In this document: piece by piece, positions 45,095 to 53,620 of the stretch
Position numbering within the stretch: the first letter of the stretch is position 1
Layout: every line of letters begins with the position of its first letter
Assembly (NCBI GenBank): GCA_041392785.1
Contig: JAWKLK010000001.1
Coordinates: 620,001 to 684,000 of the forward strand
Direction: 5' to 3'
Length of the DNA stretch: 64,000 bases
Source of the DNA: OLB9 sp041392785
GTDB lineage: Bacteria; Bacteroidota; Bacteroidia; Chitinophagales; Saprospiraceae
Notes under the pieces: generated by a model
Database searches by the model: none
What the model saw: the letters and a program-made list of their open reading frames with translations, nothing else
Told to the model about the DNA's origin: nothing
Translations under genes and position numbers: made by a program

Positions 45095-47463
45095 AATATC
45101 ACCTCCGCAAACATAAAAGTATTAGAATGGGTACTAAACTCTAACTTTTCATCATTCCATACAAAAGGATGAGTAAGTCCATTAATATGTAGTTCTTTTG
45201 GACGAGAAGGAAGACCTATTACTGTGAAATCCAGAATTTTGTAACTTATTTCATAATGTCCTTTTGATTGAACTGATATATGGAAACTTTTACCAAGATT
45301 TTTGGTGACATACCTTTTAATATTGTACATACCTTTTTGATAATCATAGCCCTCTCCAGCATCTTCATAACAATATGAACTGTTTTCACTTTTCGTATAA
45401 TAAACCTTAAGTGATAGACTTCCGATTACTTTTTCTCCAACGAACTGCTGATGTGATTGCATTGGAATTACAGCTCCCTCTTTGACAAAGACAGGTATAT
45501 AATCTAATGGAGCGTCGACATGGATTTCTTTTCCCCCTGTATAATGAATATCAGTATAAAAATGGTACCAAGATCCTGAAGTAAGGTAAACGTACCTTGC
45601 TCTTGCATTCGGTTCTAAAACTGGACAAACCAGCAAATGATCTCCCAATAAAAATTCATCAGTTCTATATAGTGTATCCATATCTTCTTGAGCATAATAT
45701 GCAAGTGGCCTCAAAATGGGTGTATATTCTGCTATATACTGATAAAAGGTTGTATACAAATATGGCAACAAGCTATATCGCATCTCTATACAAGATTTTA
45801 CTATTTTCAGTGCTTCATCTCCAAAACACCAAGGTTCCTGATCTCCAAAATCTCTGGAGGAATGATTTCTGAAAAATGGATGAAACATTGACAATTGGTT
45901 CCATCTAATGAACAATTCTGGTGTTGGATGGTCAATAAAACCACCTGTATCAGATCCACAAAAAGAAAAACCCGATATACTCAATCTTTGACATTGTACT
46001 GTGGCAAGCCAAAGATGTTCCCAAGTAGCAATGTTATCACCTGTCCAAGTACTTCCATATCTTTGAGTTCCTGCATAGGCTGATCTTGTGATTACAAACG
46101 GACGTTTTGATTCTTTAGCTTTTTTTACTCCGCGGAGTGTAGCCTTTGCCATAAGCATACCATAGACATTGTGTGCTTTTCTATGACTGCAATGTTGATC
46201 ATCAAATTCATGCCTTGTGTCTAATGGAAATGTTTTGGTATCGGATTCGAGAATAGCTGGCTCATTCATATCATTCCAAATCCCATCAATTTCTGATTCC
46301 TCAATGAATTTCTGAACCAAGGAAGTCCACCATTTTCTTACTCGTGAGGAAGTAAAATCAGGAAAGGCACACTCACCAGGCCACACTTTACCTTTCAATA
46401 GTGGTCCATCAGCTCTTCGACAGAATACATTATTTTCTATACCATCTTGGAATATGTCATATCCTTCCTCTATTTTTATTCCCGGATCAAGAATAGCAAT
46501 CGTTTTGTAGCCTTGACTGTGTAAATCCTTTATTAAACTTTTAGGCTTTGGAAACTTCGATTTATCCCAAGTAAAGCATTTGAAGTCATCCATATAATCT
46601 ATGTCGAAATAGATAGCATCACACGGTATCTCCAATTCTCGAAATTTTTTAGTTACCTCTAGAACTTTTTTCTCGGGGAAGTAGCTCCATTTACTTTGAT
46701 GATAACCCAGTGCCCATAAGGGTGGCATCTCTGGTACTCCAGTCAATTGACAATAGCGCCTTGTGACATCAATAAGTTTGGGTCCAAAAATGAAATAGTA
46801 GTTCATTTCACCTCCCTCTGCCCAAAAACTTGTAACATTTCTACGCTCACTTCCAAAATCGAAATACGATTTGAAAGAATTATCAAAGAAAATTCCATAG
46901 GCAAAACCATTATGTATTGCGGTATAAAAAGGAATAGCTTTGTAGATTGGGTCTTCATACTTTCTGAAACCATAAGTGTCCATTGCCCAATTGGTGAATC
47001 TCTTACCACGCAAATTGAGATGATCTGTCTTATCACCCATTCCATAAAAATGCTCACCTTCTTGAATGACTTTTCCCATTTTTACCACATTGCCACCATA
47101 CTGGAAGTTGGGTTCCCAATGAAAACCTTTTTCATCTCTGTTTATAATATTTCCTTTTCTATCAGTAACTGTAAATTTAAGATCTGCTTTTGATATATGA
47201 AAGACTAAAGATTTAGTGGATATTTCAACATGAAGTGGCTGATCATTGCATTTAATTTGAGGATTGGAAGGTGAAAATTTACTCCAAATAGCAAAACTGT
47301 GATCCGATTCGTATAATCCATCAGTCGCAAATCTTATTCGTACGATGTCATCAGAAAGAAAATGAAGTTTACAGTAACAGTTATTGTCAGTCATCAGTAC
47401 TACTTGTTCATTATGGACAGAGTATTTTACAAACTTACCAGGGAAATTATCAATATTGGACAT
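45091..47463 (-). CDS. Glycoside hydrolase family 31 alpha-glucosidase
   Basis: From the ATG at 47461-47463 this is a 790-residue GH31 enzyme cleaving alpha-linked glucose or related sugars. The N-terminal beta-sandwich (about 1-235) is followed by the TIM barrel with GYHQSKWSYFPEKKVLEVTK, DAIYFDIDYMDDFKCFTWD, the catalytic nucleophile in EIDGIWNDMNEPAI and the acid/base aspartate in RYGSTWTGDNIATWEHL. Two small beta domains close the protein. No signal peptide is evident, so it is probably cytoplasmic and may act in glycogen or oligosaccharide turnover. An upstream TTG-type extension to 47493 is unlikely. It lies 61 bases after tRNA-Cys. Confidence 0.93.
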   Translation of the reverse strand: MSNIDNFPGKFVKYSVHNEQVVLMTDNNCYCKLHFLSDDIVRIRFATDGLYESDHSFAIWSKFSPSNPQIKCNDQPLHVEISTKSLVFHISKADLKFTVTDRKGNIINRDEKGFHWEPNFQYGGNVVKMGKVIQEGEHFYGMGDKTDHLNLRGKRFTNWAMDTYGFRKYEDPIYKAIPFYTAIHNGFAYGIFFDNSFKSYFDFGSERRNVTSFWAEGGEMNYYFIFGPKLIDVTRRYCQLTGVPEMPPLWALGYHQSKWSYFPEKKVLEVTKKFRELEIPCDAIYFDIDYMDDFKCFTWDKSKFPKPKSLIKDLHSQGYKTIAILDPGIKIEEGYDIFQDGIENNVFCRRADGPLLKGKVWPGECAFPDFTSSRVRKWWTSLVQKFIEESEIDGIWNDMNEPAILESDTKTFPLDTRHEFDDQHCSHRKAHNVYGMLMAKATLRGVKKAKESKRPFVITRSAYAGTQRYGSTWTGDNIATWEHLWLATVQCQRLSISGFSFCGSDTGGFIDHPTPELFIRWNQLSMFHPFFRNHSSRDFGDQEPWCFGDEALKIVKSCIEMRYSLLPYLYTTFYQYIAEYTPILRPLAYYAQEDMDTLYRTDEFLLGDHLLVCPVLEPNARARYVYLTSGSWYHFYTDIHYTGGKEIHVDAPLDYIPVFVKEGAVIPMQSHQQFVGEKVIGSLSLKVYYTKSENSSYCYEDAGEGYDYQKGMYNIKRYVTKNLGKSFHISVQSKGHYEISYKILDFTVIGLPSRPKELHINGLTHPFVWNDEKLEFSTHSNTFMFAEVIF

Positions 47464-47524
47464 AATATCTTTTTTTAGAAATAAAAAGACCATAACGCAT
47501 TGAAGCGATATGGTCTAATATTTG

Positions 47525-47595
47525 AGGTCGAAAGCGGATTCGAACCGCTGTACGAGGTTTTGCAGACCTCTGCCTAGCCGCTCGGCCATCCGACC
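47525..47595 (-). tRNA. tRNA-Cys(GCA)
   Basis: On the minus strand, a 71-base cloverleaf runs from GGTCGGATGGCC to the discriminator T. The acceptor stem GGTCGGA pairs with TTTCGACC (one G-T pair). The anticodon loop is CTGCAAA between GAGGT and ACCTC, giving anticodon GCA for cysteine. The T-arm carries CAGCGGTTCGAATCCGCTT with the GTTCGAATC core. The U73 discriminator is the cysteine identity element. CCA is not encoded. Confidence 0.96.
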
Positions 47596-47611
47596 ATTTT
47601 TAAATGGACTG

Positions 47612-47619
47612 CAAAGATA
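47612..47619 (-). promoter_or_regulatory. Promoter -7 element TATCTTTG for tRNA-Cys
   Basis: TATCTTTG on the minus strand is a perfect TAnnTTTG, 17 bases before the tRNA 5-prime end. The nearest TTTG upstream (47643-47646) is 23 bases away, slightly longer than usual. Confidence 0.5.
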
Positions 47620-47655
47620 TGAAGATTTGATCATATTTAAAACAAAAAAATAAAT

Positions 47656-48861
47656 TTATTCATCAATATGCGTTTCGCATACTTCAGTTGTATCCATTTG
47701 AACTCTTCCTTCTAATATTTCTTCAAGATAATGAGAAGATATTCCAAAAAATGCTTTGATCTGTTTGATATCATTATTTAAACCATGTTCACTTTTGTCT
47801 TTTTCACCAATTATCATAAGGTTTTTACTGGTGTTTTCAGGTGAAATAAATTCAATTACCTTAGACTTATATCCATTTGCTCTCATGATTAAAGCTCTTA
47901 AGCCGTCAGTCAATACTTCAGCTTGTTTCCCTTCTAATATGCCATGTTTCAAGATTGGACTTAGAATGTTGTTATGATTCATTGATTTTCGAACCTGTGC
48001 ATGGCAGCAAGGAGCTACTAAAATGTAATTAGTTCCAGCCTGTATGCCTTTTGCAATAGCCATATCCGTTGCAATATCACATGCGTGAAGGGCTATCACC
48101 ATTTGAATATCATTAGCATTGACATCTTTGATACTTTTCTGCCTAAATGTGAGTCCAACAAACCCACAGTTCATGGCTACATGATAGCATTGAGTGACCA
48201 AATCTTCGCGGATTTCATAGCCTGTGACTTGGCATCTGATATTTTTAACATTCGTAAGGTAATCATATAATGCGAATGTCAAATAACCTTTTCCACTTCC
48301 CATATCGGCTACAGTAAATGGCTGTTCAATAGTTTTTCCATCTAATAGCGCGTCGATAATTTCAAGATATTTTTGAATTTGTCTGAATTTTTTTTGAGAT
48401 TTATCATAAATTTTTCCGTCTTTTCCGGCTAAACCTAATTGAAAGAGCCATTCACTGTCTTCACTTATAAATCTGCTTTTTTGCTTATTATGAGGTTCTG
48501 CTTGCACTTCCATAATGCTTTTTTTAACTGAAAATCTGGCATTGCCTTTTAAATTTTGGATCAATAAAAATTCTTCATTTGAAGTAAAAAGAGATACATT
48601 TAGAAAAGTATCTTTCATTTCTCTTTCTATAACTTTGATAAGCCCATTTCCATCTTCCACTTTAGTATCATCATGTGTTTTGAAAGCATAGGTCAATGCA
48701 TATTTATCTATATTATTCAGAGTTTTAACAAAAATATTTTTGAGAGAATTTTTCTTATCCCTGGGCTTCGATACCGTTACTTTGAATGGTCTATGGTCAG
48801 AAATTTGGGATCTTAATGCATCAAAGAATTTTTCTTTGGGATTTTTATCTTGATTGATCAT
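47656..48861 (-). CDS. SAM-dependent methyltransferase (METTL25-like)
   Basis: From the ATG at 48859-48861 the protein has 401 residues. An N-terminal region of about 165 residues (KENSL-type, basic) precedes the Rossmann methyltransferase core with the SAM-binding TVADMGSGKGYLTFALYDYL, an acidic loop VTGYEIREDLVTQCYHVA, and VIALHACDIATDMAIAKGIQ and VAPCCHAQVRKSMNHNN. The HACD and PCCH motifs are typical of the METTL25/RRNAD1-like family of Methyltransf_25-related proteins; RNA is the presumed substrate in eukaryotes, but the bacterial target is unknown. A perfect promoter (48883-48913) lies immediately upstream and excludes the earlier start at 48885. Confidence 0.83.
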   Translation of the reverse strand: MINQDKNPKEKFFDALRSQISDHRPFKVTVSKPRDKKNSLKNIFVKTLNNIDKYALTYAFKTHDDTKVEDGNGLIKVIEREMKDTFLNVSLFTSNEEFLLIQNLKGNARFSVKKSIMEVQAEPHNKQKSRFISEDSEWLFQLGLAGKDGKIYDKSQKKFRQIQKYLEIIDALLDGKTIEQPFTVADMGSGKGYLTFALYDYLTNVKNIRCQVTGYEIREDLVTQCYHVAMNCGFVGLTFRQKSIKDVNANDIQMVIALHACDIATDMAIAKGIQAGTNYILVAPCCHAQVRKSMNHNNILSPILKHGILEGKQAEVLTDGLRALIMRANGYKSKVIEFISPENTSKNLMIIGEKDKSEHGLNNDIKQIKAFFGISSHYLEEILEGRVQMDTTEVCETHIDE

Positions 48862-48882
48862 AAATAAAAAAATTTGAAAGGA

Positions 48883-48913
48883 CAAACCTAATCATCTTAT
48901 AGGCAATTGCAAA
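48883..48913 (-). promoter_or_regulatory. Bacteroidota-type promoter of the methyltransferase gene
   Basis: On the minus strand, TTTG (48910-48913), a 19-base spacer and TAGGTTTG (48883-48890) match the consensus exactly. The start site falls near 48876, leaving a leader of about 15 bases before the ATG at 48861. Confidence 0.68.
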
Positions 48914-49031
48914 ATATAGGTATATCAATGTTTATTCTTATTTTTGTGTTGGGCATCTTTCCAAGATTTGTACTGGCGAAAGATGCATGCAATTTATGAC
49001 TATAATCATAAGAGAAAATTTTTATGAGTTG

Positions 49032-49039
49032 TACTTTTG
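49032..49039 (+). promoter_or_regulatory. Promoter -7 element TACTTTTG for the Crp/Fnr regulator
   Basis: TACTTTTG matches TAnnTTTG exactly, 46 bases before the ATG at 49085. No TTTG was seen at -33, which would fit a gene needing an activator. Confidence 0.35.
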
Positions 49040-49084
49040 CCCTCTTTGATCGAGGTATAGCGCCAAGTATATAAACAAAAAGTA

Positions 49085-49678
49085 ATGTACATTGATCCGG
49101 ATTTGCTAATTGCATGGGGAGCTGTTGCTAAAAAATACAATAAAAACGATTTTATTTTTTATGAAGGAGACAAATGTCGATTTTACCATCAAGTAGAAGA
49201 CGGGCATGTCAAGATGTGCTCATATAATGAGGAAGGAAAGGTATTTGTCCAAGGGATATTTGATAAAGGTGAAAGTTTTGGGGAGCCGCCATTGTTTATT
49301 GATGTAGAATATCCAGCTTGTGCACAAGCAGAAACAAATTGTCTTGTTTATAAATTGTCTAAAGATACTTTATTTAAAATACTGGCAGAATATCCACAAT
49401 TAAAAATGCAATTCATCATCAGTTTTGCTACACGCATTTATGAAAAATCTACTATAAATAGAAATATTGTCAACCCTCATCCAGAAAAACGCATTATTGG
49501 GTTACTTAAAAAATTTAAAAAAGATCATAACCTGACAGAAACAAAATCATTCATTCCATTGACTCGACAAAGCATGGCTGACCAACTAGGTTTGCGGGTA
49601 GAAACAATAATTCGTACCTTAAAGAAAATGGAGGAAAAAGGTACAGTTGCTATCATCCATCACAAATTGTATTATTGA
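49085..49678 (+). CDS. Crp/Fnr family transcriptional regulator
   Basis: The 197-residue protein has a cyclic-nucleotide-binding-like beta-barrel (about 10-115; FIFYEGDKCRFYHQVEDGHV and GIFDKGESFGEPPLFIDVEY) and a C-terminal winged helix with LTRQSMADQLGLRVETIIRT as the recognition region. The N-terminal cysteine cluster of true FNR is missing, so it probably does not bind an iron-sulfur cluster. Its effector is unknown; Bacteroidota members sense redox, NO or stress. It lies 3 bases ahead of a polytopic membrane protein and is probably cotranscribed with it. Confidence 0.9.
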   Translation: MYIDPDLLIAWGAVAKKYNKNDFIFYEGDKCRFYHQVEDGHVKMCSYNEEGKVFVQGIFDKGESFGEPPLFIDVEYPACAQAETNCLVYKLSKDTLFKILAEYPQLKMQFIISFATRIYEKSTINRNIVNPHPEKRIIGLLKKFKKDHNLTETKSFIPLTRQSMADQLGLRVETIIRTLKKMEEKGTVAIIHHKLYY

Positions 49679-49681
49679 CTC

Positions 49682-50899
49682 ATGTATCGAAAATCAGTAT
49701 TAATTGGTATAATAAATTTATGTATCGTAGCTTTAATAGGTACTTTGATGAGATATAAAATTGGATTTGAATTTCCATACTTTGAGCAAAAATTTTTATT
49801 ACATGGGCATTCTCATTTCGCTTTTTCAGGTTGGGTTTCACACATGCTATTTGTATTTTTAACCCTTAGAATGCATAAACCAAAACCCGTTTTTACAACT
49901 TTGATATGGTTCAATCTTTTTACAGCTTATGGCATGTTGATTTCCTTCATATTGCAAGGATACGGCATGATTTCGATCGCTTTTTCAAGTCTGTCTATTA
50001 TAATTGGTTATGTATTTGGGTATGCATTTTATAAAAGTTACAATGATTTTACGGATCCTGCACGTCCATGGTTCTTAGCAGGATTATTGTTTAACGCCAT
50101 TTCATCGTTGGGAACCTTTTATTTAGCTTTTATGATGGCCAAGCATGAAATCCAACAACATGCATATCTAGGTTCAATTTACTTTTATTTACATTTCCAG
50201 TATAGTGGATGGTTTTTTTTCACGATCATGGGTCTGCTTATATCAAAATTGAGAACAGTTGAAGGGTTTTGGTACAATCCTAATATGTTTAAAGTGTTCT
50301 TCTTAGCCTGCTTTCCCGCATATTTTCTATCCATTTTATGGATAGATCTACCTTGGTATCTCTTTATATTTCCAGTATTGAGTGTGATATTACAATTGTA
50401 CGGTTTGTACTTGTTGATTTCATTTATATATCACAATTTGAAAGATATAAGAATGAATTGGCCTATCCTTGCTCAGGTACTTTTTACTTTGGCGTTTGTA
50501 GCATTGCTTATAAAACTACTTTTACAGGCTGGAAGTGTAATTCCAGAAGTCAGTAAACTTGCTTTTGGATTTCGGTCCATTGTTATAGCCTATCTGCACT
50601 TAGTCCTGCTAGGTTTCACTTCGCTATTTCTTCTAGGATATTCGGTTTTATTTGGATTCATCAAAATATCATTCCATTCAAAATTGGCACTTTATATGTT
50701 TAGTTTTTTCGTATTTGCCAATGAATTTGTGCTGACTTTACAAGGTATAGCATCTTTTGGATATATTATGATTCCGTACCTCAATGAAATTCTTTACTTT
50801 ATTAGCTTATCGCTTTTCCTTAGTATTACTTATGTTTTATTAACTATCATACAAATATCAAAAGGAAAGCCTTTGACTTTATTGGGTCAAAGGCTTTAA
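49682..50899 (+). CDS. Polytopic membrane protein with conserved histidines, Crp/Fnr-linked
   Basis: I do not assign a function. The 405-residue protein has about 12 membrane helices. Histidines sit at helix positions that resemble heme or metal ligands: H41, H43 and H45 in LLHGHSHFAFSGWVSHML, H171 in YFYLHFQYSGWFFF, and H306 in VIAYLHLVLLGFTSLFLLGY. This pattern recalls heme-copper oxidase subunit I or NnrS-like proteins, but there is no copper-B triad I can identify. It is separated by 3 bases from the Crp/Fnr gene and ends in a stem-loop that overlaps its stop codon. It may take part in an NO- or oxygen-responsive process. Confidence 0.7.
   Translation: MYRKSVLIGIINLCIVALIGTLMRYKIGFEFPYFEQKFLLHGHSHFAFSGWVSHMLFVFLTLRMHKPKPVFTTLIWFNLFTAYGMLISFILQGYGMISIAFSSLSIIIGYVFGYAFYKSYNDFTDPARPWFLAGLLFNAISSLGTFYLAFMMAKHEIQQHAYLGSIYFYLHFQYSGWFFFTIMGLLISKLRTVEGFWYNPNMFKVFFLACFPAYFLSILWIDLPWYLFIFPVLSVILQLYGLYLLISFIYHNLKDIRMNWPILAQVLFTLAFVALLIKLLLQAGSVIPEVSKLAFGFRSIVIAYLHLVLLGFTSLFLLGYSVLFGFIKISFHSKLALYMFSFFVFANEFVLTLQGIASFGYIMIPYLNEILYFISLSLFLSITYVLLTIIQISKGKPLTLLGQRL
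50866..50897. terminator. Strong stem-loop at the end of the membrane protein gene
   Basis: AAAGCCTTTGAC (50866-50877) and GTCAAAGGCTTT (50886-50897) form a perfect 12-bp stem with loop TTTATTGG. It lies inside the last codons of the gene and reaches the first base of the TAA stop. It is followed by AAAATTTATA, so the T-run is weak on the plus strand. It sits between convergent genes and could end both transcripts. Confidence 0.55.
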
Positions 50900-50932
50900 A
50901 ATTTATACAAGGTCAAAATATGTGTTATCCAT

Positions 50933-51715
50933 TTATTGGACTATGCCATTCATATTATATTGTTGCTTTAGGATCAATCTCAAATCTTCAGCTTCTTCAT
51001 AGGTATTGTATTGGCCTATCCGAACTTTGAACATGGGTTTATTATCACGATACTCATTCACAACAACGACTGGTTCCAGAAATATGTCTTTCAACTTTTT
51101 AACCATTACTTCTGCACTTTCATATGTTTCAAATACTCCAGTTTGTACACGATATACCAATTGTGTCTGAGTTTGTTGGAAGTATTTTACATATTCTTCA
51201 TTAGATAAGAGCATTGAATCACTGTTTTCTGGTGTGGTCAGAGTGACAGCCCGTGGAGAAAGGTTGAAATCATATTTATGTATGAATTTATTTTGAGGAT
51301 TGTTATGCTTATCCAAAACTTCCAAAAGTTTTTTAGGAGACATGGTCTCTTCAAGTCTATCAACCAAAACACCTTGTGAATTAAATATCAAAATCGTTGG
51401 TAAAAATTTCACATCATACTCTGACTTGAGTTCATAACCTACTACTTCATCTATATCCACTTTGACAGATACATAGTTTTGTTGTAACATGGTAAAAACA
51501 TCAGGATTTACAAAGGTGGTTTGTTCCATCCATTTACAAGGCGCACACCATTTGGCATGAAAATCGACTAAAATTAGTTTGCCTTCTTCGCCAGCCTTTT
51601 TTCGGGCTTCTGTAATTGATAAGTCTACAAAATTATCACTTGGATTAGATTTCACAGAAGAAAATACCGTCAGCAATAATAAACCTACAAAATAAAATAC
51701 TTTTGACCTTTTCAT
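50933..51715 (-). CDS. Thioredoxin-fold protein fused to a C-terminal SPOR domain
   Basis: The 260-residue protein has a signal peptide (residues about 1-23), a thioredoxin domain with the active site C57-A-P-C60 in VDFHAKWCAPCKWMEQ and the cis-proline region VKFLPTILIFNSQG, and a C-terminal SPOR-like repeat (about 180-258; YRVQTGVFETYESAEVMVKK and FKVRIGQYNTYEEAEDLRLI). Thioredoxin-like proteins of this type are periplasmic disulfide reductants. SPOR domains bind glycan strands lacking stem peptides at division sites. The pairing suggests a peptidoglycan-localised thiol enzyme, but that is an inference. It is convergent with the preceding gene. Confidence 0.85.
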   Translation of the reverse strand: MKRSKVFYFVGLLLLTVFSSVKSNPSDNFVDLSITEARKKAGEEGKLILVDFHAKWCAPCKWMEQTTFVNPDVFTMLQQNYVSVKVDIDEVVGYELKSEYDVKFLPTILIFNSQGVLVDRLEETMSPKKLLEVLDKHNNPQNKFIHKYDFNLSPRAVTLTTPENSDSMLLSNEEYVKYFQQTQTQLVYRVQTGVFETYESAEVMVKKLKDIFLEPVVVVNEYRDNKPMFKVRIGQYNTYEEAEDLRLILKQQYNMNGIVQ

Positions 51716-52027
51716 TGATTGATAAAATTTATTGATTAAAAATGCATGAATACAAAAACATATTAAAAATATTTGAAATTTATATGTTAAACATTATCTT
51801 ATTATTAGATAGAGCAATTTTAATACCAATCTTTAAAAATGATCTAAAAAAATAATAATTTTTCAAAAAATAAATTATATATAGCATTGATTATCAGCAT
51901 TTATTCAATTAAATATTTTTATAATTTAATTATGGGGTTTTATCGAAAATAAGGAATAATTATGGAAGTGTGGGCAAATCACCGTATCTTGCGCCACATT
52001 TTTAAACAAAAAATTTGTTTGTTCCGT
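51716..52027. other. AT-rich intergenic region upstream of fabH
   Basis: This 312-base gap between the divergent thioredoxin-SPOR and fabH genes is very AT-rich and has many stops. An in-frame ATG at 51962 would add 22 residues to FabH (EVWANHRILRHIF...), but these do not resemble FabH and I do not include them. A 7-bp inverted repeat, AAACAAA and TTTGTTT around a three-base loop, lies at 52004-52020, just before the ATG. I see no perfect TAnnTTTG promoter and no RNA gene. Confidence 0.6.
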
Positions 52028-53014
52028 ATGTCTAAACTCAGAGCAGCCATAAAGGGTGTAGGTGCTTATGTTCCTGAAAAGATATTGACCAATGCTGACT
52101 TGGAAAAAATGGTGGACACCACAGATGAATGGATAACCACAAGAACAGGAATTAAAGAAAGGCATATATGTGATCCTGATAAACCCACATCTTTTATGGC
52201 AGTAAAGGCTGTAGAGAAGCTGATGGATAAGACAGGACTGAAGCCTGAGGAAATTGACTTATTGATTTGTGCCACAGTTACACCAGATACAACTTTCCCT
52301 GACACTGCCAATACTATATTACATCAAATCAACGCAAAACAAGGTTTTGGATTTGATATAAATGCGGCATGTTCCGGCTTCCTATATGCATTGACCACAG
52401 GATCGAAATTTATTGAATCAGGTAATTTCAAAAACGTTGTAGTAGTTGGAGCTGATAAAATGTCTTCAATTATCGATTATTCTGATAGGACGACTTGCAT
52501 TATTTTTGGTGATGGTGCCGGAGCAGTACTTCTGCAAGCATCCGAAAGTGGAAATGGAGTCATTGATTCTATCTTGAAATCTGACGGTGCGGGTAGAGAA
52601 TTTTTACATATGAAGGCTGGTGGTTCAGCGAAGCCTGCAAGTCATGAAACTGTAGATAAAAAAGAACACTTTGTGTTTCAAGATGGCAAACCAGTCTTCA
52701 AAGCAGCAGTCAATGGCATGATTAATACTGTAACAGATTTATTAGAGAGAAATCATATTGTGACTGATGACATAGATTGGTTAGTACCGCATCAAGCCAA
52801 TATGCGCATAATCAATTCAGTGGGTGATGCGCTACAGCTGCCAAAAGAGAAAATCATGATAAATATTCATAAGTATGGCAATACTACTGCCGGCACACTG
52901 CCTTTATGTTTAAATGATTACGAATCACAATTGAAAAAAGGTGACAAGGTTATTTTAACTGCTTTTGGAGGTGGTTTTACCTGGGGCAGCACTTATATAA
53001 TTTGGGATTATTGA
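52028..53014 (+). CDS. fabH: Beta-ketoacyl-ACP synthase III
   Basis: FabH condenses acetyl- or branched acyl-CoA with malonyl-ACP to start fatty-acid synthesis. From the ATG at 52028 the protein has 328 residues, the typical length. The catalytic cysteine is C115 in INAACSGFLYAL, the histidine is in LVPHQANMRIIN, and the asparagine is in NIHKYGNTTAGTLPLCL. The motif TTDEWITTRTGIKERHI is at the N-terminus. It heads a plus-strand lipid/translation block with efp, accB and accC. plsX and rpmF, which usually precede fabH, are not here. Confidence 0.96.
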   Translation: MSKLRAAIKGVGAYVPEKILTNADLEKMVDTTDEWITTRTGIKERHICDPDKPTSFMAVKAVEKLMDKTGLKPEEIDLLICATVTPDTTFPDTANTILHQINAKQGFGFDINAACSGFLYALTTGSKFIESGNFKNVVVVGADKMSSIIDYSDRTTCIIFGDGAGAVLLQASESGNGVIDSILKSDGAGREFLHMKAGGSAKPASHETVDKKEHFVFQDGKPVFKAAVNGMINTVTDLLERNHIVTDDIDWLVPHQANMRIINSVGDALQLPKEKIMINIHKYGNTTAGTLPLCLNDYESQLKKGDKVILTAFGGGFTWGSTYIIWDY

Positions 53015-53032
53015 TAGATAAATAAAAATTTT

Positions 53033-53599
53033 ATGGCTAGTACTTCAGACATTAGAAATGGTTTATGCATCGATTTGAATAATGATATTTATTCGGTGGT
53101 TGAATTTTTACATGTAAAACCCGGAAAGGGAAATGCATTTGTTAGGACAAAATTAAAAAGCCTCACGACTGGCAAAGTAATTGAAAATACTTTTCCATCA
53201 GGGCATAAAATAGACGATGTAAGGGTGGAAAGAAGAAAATTCCAATATCTTTACAACGATGAGAGTGGATACAATTTTATGGACAATGAGACTTACGATC
53301 AGGTTTCTTTACCAAGTGAAATGATAGAAAGACCTGAATTTCTCAAGGAAGGAAGTGAAATTGAAATTTTATTCCACGCAGTTAAAAATGTGCCCTTGAC
53401 AGCAGAAATGCCTGCTAATATCATATTGGAAGTGACTTACACAGAACCCGGTGTGAGAGGCGATACCGCTACAAATGTCACTAAACCTGCAACAGTAGAA
53501 ACTGGCGCCGAAGTCAAAGTGCCTATCTTTATAAACGAAGGAGATAAAATAAAAATAGATACTCGTACTGGTTCTTATTTAGAAAGAGTTAAAGTTTAA
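53033..53599 (+). CDS. efp: Translation elongation factor P
   Basis: EF-P relieves ribosome stalling at polyproline runs. The 188-residue protein has the three-domain EF-P layout. The loop that carries the modified residue is KPGKGNAFVRTKLKSL, with K32 at the modification position, which suggests lysylation by an EpmA-type enzyme or another modification. Later motifs are VERRKFQYLYNDESGYNFMD and the C-terminal VPIFINEGDKIKIDTRTGSY. It sits 18 bases after fabH and 21 bases before accB. Confidence 0.96.
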   Translation: MASTSDIRNGLCIDLNNDIYSVVEFLHVKPGKGNAFVRTKLKSLTTGKVIENTFPSGHKIDDVRVERRKFQYLYNDESGYNFMDNETYDQVSLPSEMIERPEFLKEGSEIEILFHAVKNVPLTAEMPANIILEVTYTEPGVRGDTATNVTKPATVETGAEVKVPIFINEGDKIKIDTRTGSYLERVKV

Positions 53600-53620
53600 C
53601 CACAATCAAATCACCTTATT

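Noticed and set aside
46747..47193. 148-codon plus-strand ORF inside the GH31 gene
   Set aside because: Fully covered by the GH31 reading frame, which has complete catalytic motifs.
48897..49115. 72-codon minus-strand ORF between the methyltransferase and the Crp/Fnr gene
   Set aside because: It overlaps the methyltransferase -33 promoter box and the Crp/Fnr gene start, and its sequence resembles no protein I know.
51962..52027. N-terminal extension of FabH from the ATG at 51962
   Set aside because: The 22 extra residues do not resemble FabH, and the ATG at 52028 gives the standard length and N-terminus.
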